Shown one piece after another: positions 29,898 through 33,631 of a stretch of 33,631 bases of DNA (its first letter is position 1; every line of letters starts with the position of its first letter). Source of the stretch: CAG-452 sp045531335. Lineage in GTDB: Bacteria; Bacillota; Clostridia; TANB77; CAG-508. The translations under genes and the position numbers were made by a program. The notes under the pieces were generated by a model. It made no database searches. It saw only the letters and a program-made list of their open reading frames with translations, and had not been told where the DNA came from. The stretch is taken from the NCBI GenBank assembly GCA_045531335.1, contig JAZSDU010000027.1, positions 1-33,631 on the forward strand, given 5' to 3'.

Positions 29898-30905
29898 TTA
29901 TTTATATAAGTATAATTGTGGATTATGTCTTACTCCATTTACTCTTATTTCTAAATGCAAATGTGACCCTGTTGAATTACCTGTTGAACCCATTGCTGCT
30001 ATTGCTTCTCCTGCTGCAACTGTTTGGCCTGCTTTTACATATAATTTACTGCAATGCCCATATACAGTTTCTACTCCATTTCCATGAGATATTTTTACAG
30101 CATATCCTAGTCCATAATTATCCCATCCTGAAAATGTTACTGTTCCTCCTGCTGCAGCTGCAATTGTTGTTCCTACTGGTGCAGCTATATCTAATCCTGT
30201 GTGATTTCCACTAGCCCTTGCTCCAAATCTTGAAGTAATTACTCCAGAAACTGGTGTAACTAGACCAATTCCTAATACTTCTGCAGATGGTGTGGAAGTG
30301 TTTATTATTCTTGCTCCGCTATATGTTGAATATCCTGATGACGCAACAACCACTGGTTTTTTATATAATGCTGTTATTACAGATTCTTTATCTTTAAATT
30401 CTTTAAGTTCTGTTGAATGAATTTGTGTATATGCTAAGTCATCTATATTTCTACTTTTCTTTTCTTTTAATTTATCTATTATCTGTTCAGCTTCTTCTTT
30501 TGTAGAAACATAGTATTTTTCCTTTGAATCTTCTGTAATAGCATAATATTCATAATATGTTGTACCTGAATTTTTTATTCTGTCAAATATTTCATCATCA
30601 TTATTTGTATTTTCTTTCTTTAATAAGCATAATGAGTATTCTGGTAAGCTTTGTACATCTATAAATGCTAGATTTTTATTTCCATCTCCATTTTCTAGAT
30701 ATTCATTTATTCTATTTTGTAATTTACTTTTATTTTCTGTATATCCTATAAATTCACCATTTAAAGTAACACTATACATAGGTTTATAAACTAAAGATAT
30801 AATTCCTATTATAAGTACTGTTGCTATTATTATTAAAAATATAAATTTTAGTGAACTTCTAATATGAACAAATATACTTTTTATATTTCTTAAAATTTTA
30901 AACAC
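29898..30905 (-). CDS. M23 (LytM-type) peptidoglycan endopeptidase, membrane-anchored
   Basis: Cuts peptide bridges of the cell wall. Seen: a basic N-terminus with a membrane helix (20-39), an extracytoplasmic coiled region (55-180), a Ser/Tyr-rich linker, then the M23 domain with zinc ligands His235 and Asp239 (NHTGLDIAAP), catalytic His284 (YGHC) and HLHLE (His315, His317). All active-site residues are intact. In sporeformers such proteins often act in the cell wall or the engulfment channel (SpoIIQ-like), but that cannot be decided here. The GTG at 30905 overlaps an AGGAG, so the exact start is uncertain. Confidence 0.85.
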   Translation of the reverse strand: MFKILRNIKSIFVHIRSSLKFIFLIIIATVLIIGIISLVYKPMYSVTLNGEFIGYTENKSKLQNRINEYLENGDGNKNLAFIDVQSLPEYSLCLLKKENTNNDDEIFDRIKNSGTTYYEYYAITEDSKEKYYVSTKEEAEQIIDKLKEKKSRNIDDLAYTQIHSTELKEFKDKESVITALYKKPVVVASSGYSTYSGARIINTSTPSAEVLGIGLVTPVSGVITSRFGARASGNHTGLDIAAPVGTTIAAAAGGTVTFSGWDNYGLGYAVKISHGNGVETVYGHCSKLYVKAGQTVAAGEAIAAMGSTGNSTGSHLHLEIRVNGVRHNPQLYLYK

Positions 30906-30954
30906 TCCTATCTACTCTTACGGGTTTATGTATTTGCCTTAACACACTTTGTAT

Positions 30955-30983
30955 ATTTTACCTCATTTTATAATTTTTGGCAA
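30955..30983 (-). promoter_or_regulatory. Promoter of the M23 gene
   Basis: TTGCCA (30978-30983), a 17-bp spacer and TAAAAT (30955-30960) on the minus strand. The rest of the gap up to 31127 is pyrimidine-rich on the plus strand and holds no gene I can support. Confidence 0.5.
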
Positions 30984-31127
30984 TTTTTATAATCTTTGAT
31001 TTACTGTTTTAACATTTTGCATACTCGTTTTTCCTCTTTTTTTCTCTGTTTTTCTTTTAATTCCTCCTCATTTCACCTTACCCTAATACTCTTGTATCTA
31101 TCATTTCCGTAGTATTATATATACTTA

Positions 31128-31147
31128 AAGCCCGCATTTGCGGGCTT
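31128..31147. terminator. Terminator of the coat-protein operon
   Basis: Perfect 8-bp GC-rich stem AAGCCCGC/GCGGGCTT with loop ATTT, directly downstream of the minus-strand coat genes. The T run is short on that strand. Confidence 0.65.
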
Positions 31148-31154
31148 CTTTATT

Positions 31155-31400
31155 TTAGCTGTTAAGTTCATTTTTTACTTTATCAATTTCTGGTTGAGGA
31201 GCTTCTGCCGCAGGAGTATAATATCCTTTAGCTTGTGCTACTTTAAATAATTCGTATTGAAATGATTCATCACTATCTCTTATAGCTTGAACTGTTTGTC
31301 TTAATTGCATATTAGCTGCTTCTGAAATAACACCTTGATATGTTGTAAGTTCAGCCTTAACGCTTTCTAAAATATCATTTACCATATATTTCTCTTCCAT
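31155..31400 (-). CDS. CotF-like spore-coat protein, C-terminal-type half
   Basis: 81 residues of alpha-helix with the family pattern MVNDILESVKAELTTYQGVISEAANMQLRQ, a DESFQYELFKVAQAKGYYTPA segment and a Pro/Glu tail. CotF-type proteins are ferritin-like helical proteins of the inner spore coat. The ATG at 31400 follows GGAGGGA. It is preceded 12 bases upstream by a gene for the other half of the fold, so CotF appears as two adjacent polypeptides. Confidence 0.75.
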   Translation of the reverse strand: MEEKYMVNDILESVKAELTTYQGVISEAANMQLRQTVQAIRDSDESFQYELFKVAQAKGYYTPAAEAPQPEIDKVKNELNS

Positions 31401-31412
31401 CTCGGTTCCCTC

Positions 31413-31598
31413 CTAATTTAAAAATGTCATTAATTTTTGTTTAGTATTTAATGAGTCTTGTGCTGCTTTTGTAAACATTTGCTTAATTTGTGGATCTACG
31501 CATTGTGAAGCATATGTGTTTAACTTTTGATATGAAGTATCATGAGCACCTATTAAATGTCTTAAGTTTTGTAATTCAACTTGATTTAATGTTGCCAT
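31413..31598 (-). CDS. CotF-like spore-coat protein, N-terminal-type half
   Basis: 61 helical residues (LNQVELQNLRHLIGAHDTSYQKLNTYA, then DPQIKQMFTKAAQD) matching the first two helices of CotF-like coat proteins. I use the ATG at 31598 because AAAGGA lies eight bases upstream; the Met three codons earlier touches the RBS. Co-transcribed with the next gene. Its presence indicates a sporulating organism. Confidence 0.75.
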   Translation of the reverse strand: MATLNQVELQNLRHLIGAHDTSYQKLNTYASQCVDPQIKQMFTKAAQDSLNTKQKLMTFLN

Positions 31599-31715
31599 CT
31601 TAATCATCCTTTCTTTTTATTAACATTCAAGTATATTATTGACAGTTTTTTTAATTTTATACATTTAATAAAATTTAGATTTTAAAAATTATAATTTTAA
31701 ATATGGTAACTAAAT

Positions 31716-31786
31716 AGACGATTCAGGACAGTCCCAAAAAGTTTCAATAAAGTGCAACTTTTTAGGGACAGTCCCTGGAATCGTCT
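31716..31786. repeat. Family B palindrome at the pcrA stop codon
   Basis: Outer arms AGACGATTC (31716) and GAATCGTCT (ending 31786), then GGACAGTCCC and GGGACAGTCCC cores and inner AAAAAGTT/AACTTTTT. It touches the stop codon of pcrA (31787-31789) and probably ends its transcript. Confidence 0.75.
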
Positions 31787-33631
31787 TTAAATTATTTCTA
31801 AATTCGCGTATTTAGCCATTAATCTCTTATGTCCAAATTTCTCAAAATTGATATCTAATTTTAAATCTTCTCCTTCTTGCTCTACCGAATTTATTACACC
31901 TTCACCAAATTTTTTATGGAATACTGTAACACCTGCTCTAAATTTGCTTAAGTCTACTCCATTATTATCTGCTTTTGTTTTATTAAGTGAGTTTAAAAAA
32001 CTTTCAGCTGTCCTAAATTCATAAGCAGGTTTAACCGGTGAAAACTTATCGTTAAATGCTTTTGTTTGATATTTTTTAACACTTCCGCCATATTCCCAAT
32101 CATATACAGTTTCCTTTTGTTCATATGAGCTTCTATTTTCTTCATATCCTTGTACTAAATCTTTTGGAATTTCTTCTAAAAATCTAGATATTTTGTTACA
32201 AGAAGTTGAACCAAATATTGTTCTCTGTCTTGCATATGTAAGGAATAAATATTCTTCTGCTCTTGTTAATCCAACATAACAAAGCCTTCTTTCTTCTTCT
32301 AATTCTCTATGCTCTCCTATTGATTTATAACTTGGGAAAATTCCATCTTCCATTCCTACTAAAAATACAACTGGAAATTCTAGTCCTTTTGCACTATGAA
32401 GTGTCATTAATGTAACTGATTCTGCGTTTTCTTCTAATTCATCTACATCACTTGAAAGTGTAATGCTTTCCAAAAATTCTGCTAAATTGCTTTCAGCTGC
32501 TTCTTCTTCATATTCCATAGCAACTGTTAAAAACTCTTCTAAGTTCTCTAATCTATTTTCAGCTTGTGTTGTGTTTTCTAGTTCTAATGCTTTTGTATAA
32601 CCACTTCTTCTTAAAGTTTCTTTTACTAATTCTGATATCTCCATTTGATCTTTTCTGGCTGATAAATCATCTATTAATTCTACAAATTCTCTAGAATTTG
32701 CAAATACTTTATTAAGACCAAATTCAGCCGCTCTTTTTATAACTTCATACATTGAAATTTCATTTGAAGAAGCTATGCTTTCAATTTTTTCTAAACTTGT
32801 TTTTCCTATTCCTCTTTTAGGTTCATTAATTATTCTTTGCAGACTTAAATTGTCTGATGTGTTTTGAATTAATCTTAAATAACTAGTAATGTCTTTAATT
32901 TCTTTTCTTTCATAGAATTTATGCCCACCAACAATTTTGTATGGAATTCCTTCTCTTACTAAGATTTCTTCTATGCTACGAGACTGTGTATTCATTCTAT
33001 AAAGAATTGCAAAATCTGAATATTTATAATATTCTTCTCTTTTTAAATGTTCAATTTGTTCTACTAAATATCTTGCTTCATCATATTCATCTGTGCACAA
33101 ATGAATTTCTGGAAGTTTTCCATCTTCTTTTTCTGTCCATAAACTTTTCTCATATTTTTTTGAATTGTTTTTAATAACTGCATTTGCTGCGTTTAAAATA
33201 CTTTTTGTAGATCTATAATTTTGCTCTAATTTTATTATTTTTGTACCTGGAAAATCTTTTTCAAAGTTTAATATGTTTGATATGTCTGCACCTCTAAATG
33301 AATATATTCCTTGGTCATTATCTCCTACAACAGTAATGTTTCCATGTCTTGCAGCAAGAAGTGTTATTAGTGTAAATTGTGATTTGTTTGTATCTTGATA
33401 CTCATCAACTAATATGTACTTAAATTTTTGTTGATAATATGAAAGTACTTCTGGATTGTCCATAAACAATTTAATTGTTTTCATTATAATATCATCAAAA
33501 TCTAATGCATTATTTAGCTTCAGCTTCTTTTGATATAACGAATAAACTGCCCCCACTTTTGATAATCTGAAGTCAGTTTGATACATATTCATATATTCTG
33601 TTGGTTCAACCAATGTATTTTTTGCCTTGCT
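31787..33631 (-). CDS. pcrA: ATP-dependent DNA helicase PcrA (UvrD family), N-terminus beyond the window
   Basis: Superfamily 1A 3'-5' helicase for repair and replication. Visible from within domain 1A: NNALDFDDIIMKTI, motif II LVDEYQDTN, motif III GDNDQGIYSFRGAD, motif IV LEQNYRS, motif V VTLMTLHSAKGLEFPVVFLVGMEDGIFP and motif VI LCYVGLTRAEE. The C-terminal tail (FRAGVTVFHKKFGEGVI...) is the PcrA RNA-polymerase-binding Tudor-like region. The frame is open to the window's right end, so about 615 residues are seen and Walker A is outside. Confidence 0.93.
   Translation of the reverse strand, partial: SKAKNTLVEPTEYMNMYQTDFRLSKVGAVYSLYQKKLKLNNALDFDDIIMKTIKLFMDNPEVLSYYQQKFKYILVDEYQDTNKSQFTLITLLAARHGNITVVGDNDQGIYSFRGADISNILNFEKDFPGTKIIKLEQNYRSTKSILNAANAVIKNNSKKYEKSLWTEKEDGKLPEIHLCTDEYDEARYLVEQIEHLKREEYYKYSDFAILYRMNTQSRSIEEILVREGIPYKIVGGHKFYERKEIKDITSYLRLIQNTSDNLSLQRIINEPKRGIGKTSLEKIESIASSNEISMYEVIKRAAEFGLNKVFANSREFVELIDDLSARKDQMEISELVKETLRRSGYTKALELENTTQAENRLENLEEFLTVAMEYEEEAAESNLAEFLESITLSSDVDELEENAESVTLMTLHSAKGLEFPVVFLVGMEDGIFPSYKSIGEHRELEEERRLCYVGLTRAEEYLFLTYARQRTIFGSTSCNKISRFLEEIPKDLVQGYEENRSSYEQKETVYDWEYGGSVKKYQTKAFNDKFSPVKPAYEFRTAESFLNSLNKTKADNNGVDLSKFRAGVTVFHKKFGEGVINSVEQEGEDLKLDINFEKFGHKRLMAKYANLEII

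Noticed and set aside
30984..31127. Short ORFs with AGGAGG-like sequences in the purine-rich strand before the M23 gene
   Set aside because: They encode 4-11 residues without conserved features. The purine richness itself creates RBS-like matches.

Overview
The window looks like chromosome of a very AT-rich, spore-forming, anaerobic Gram-positive of the Clostridia type, probably a gut lineage. The grounds are strong AGGAGG-type ribosome binding sites, two CotF-like spore-coat proteins, rubredoxin, a class-D-like sortase, AddB, MecA, DUF4321 and the radC-mreB-mreC order. No rRNA, tRNA, CRISPR array or complete insertion sequence is visible. The left edge holds the last codons of a serine recombinase, so an integrated element probably ends there.

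Layout: 1-300, recombinase tail and a possible broken gene. 300-2200, hypothetical protein, secreted nuclease and a G+C-richer orphan gene. 2300-6250, galM, then sortase, ispH and ispG on the minus strand. 6500-11800, a repeat-helical orphan, purD, a YgjP-like protein with a ruined active site and an HExxH protein. 11800-18834, a minus-strand repair and CoA run (alkD-like, ogg, addB, coaD, coaE, family-4 udg). 18900-19440, rubredoxin and a compact convergent small-RNA/small-peptide locus. 19440-22330, operon of LD-carboxypeptidase, MBL hydrolase, TSCPD protein and D-2-hydroxyacid dehydrogenase. 22330-25140, NitT/TauT-type ABC importer. 25459-28630, purE facing radC-mreB-mreC. 28770-33631, DUF4321, mecA, M23 peptidase, coat proteins and pcrA.

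Three things stand out. (1) Five genes (ispG, importer binding protein, importer permease, mreC, mecA) are each broken by a +1 shift, six sites in all (two in the permease). Every site is the same event: an extra C in front of a GGA codon, so the zero frame reads CGG followed by A and the correct protein resumes at GGA. I found CGG as an in-frame codon nowhere else in about 9,800 codons. This suggests that CGGA is decoded as one residue (apparently Gly), or that CGG is unassigned and forces a +1 shift; a systematic sequence error is the main alternative. (2) At 19121-19418 a 25-residue hydrophobic peptide gene and a roughly 73-nt RNA are transcribed towards each other. The RNA carries 11 nt complementary to the peptide's start codon region, and the two terminator loops are exactly complementary over 7 nt. 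This is the logic of the fst/RNAII type I toxin-antitoxin system, in a sequence I do not recognise. (3) Two families of dispersed palindromes occupy the intergenic regions. Members of one family (GGGACAGTCCC-like core) also sit in frame inside coaE and addB and are translated.
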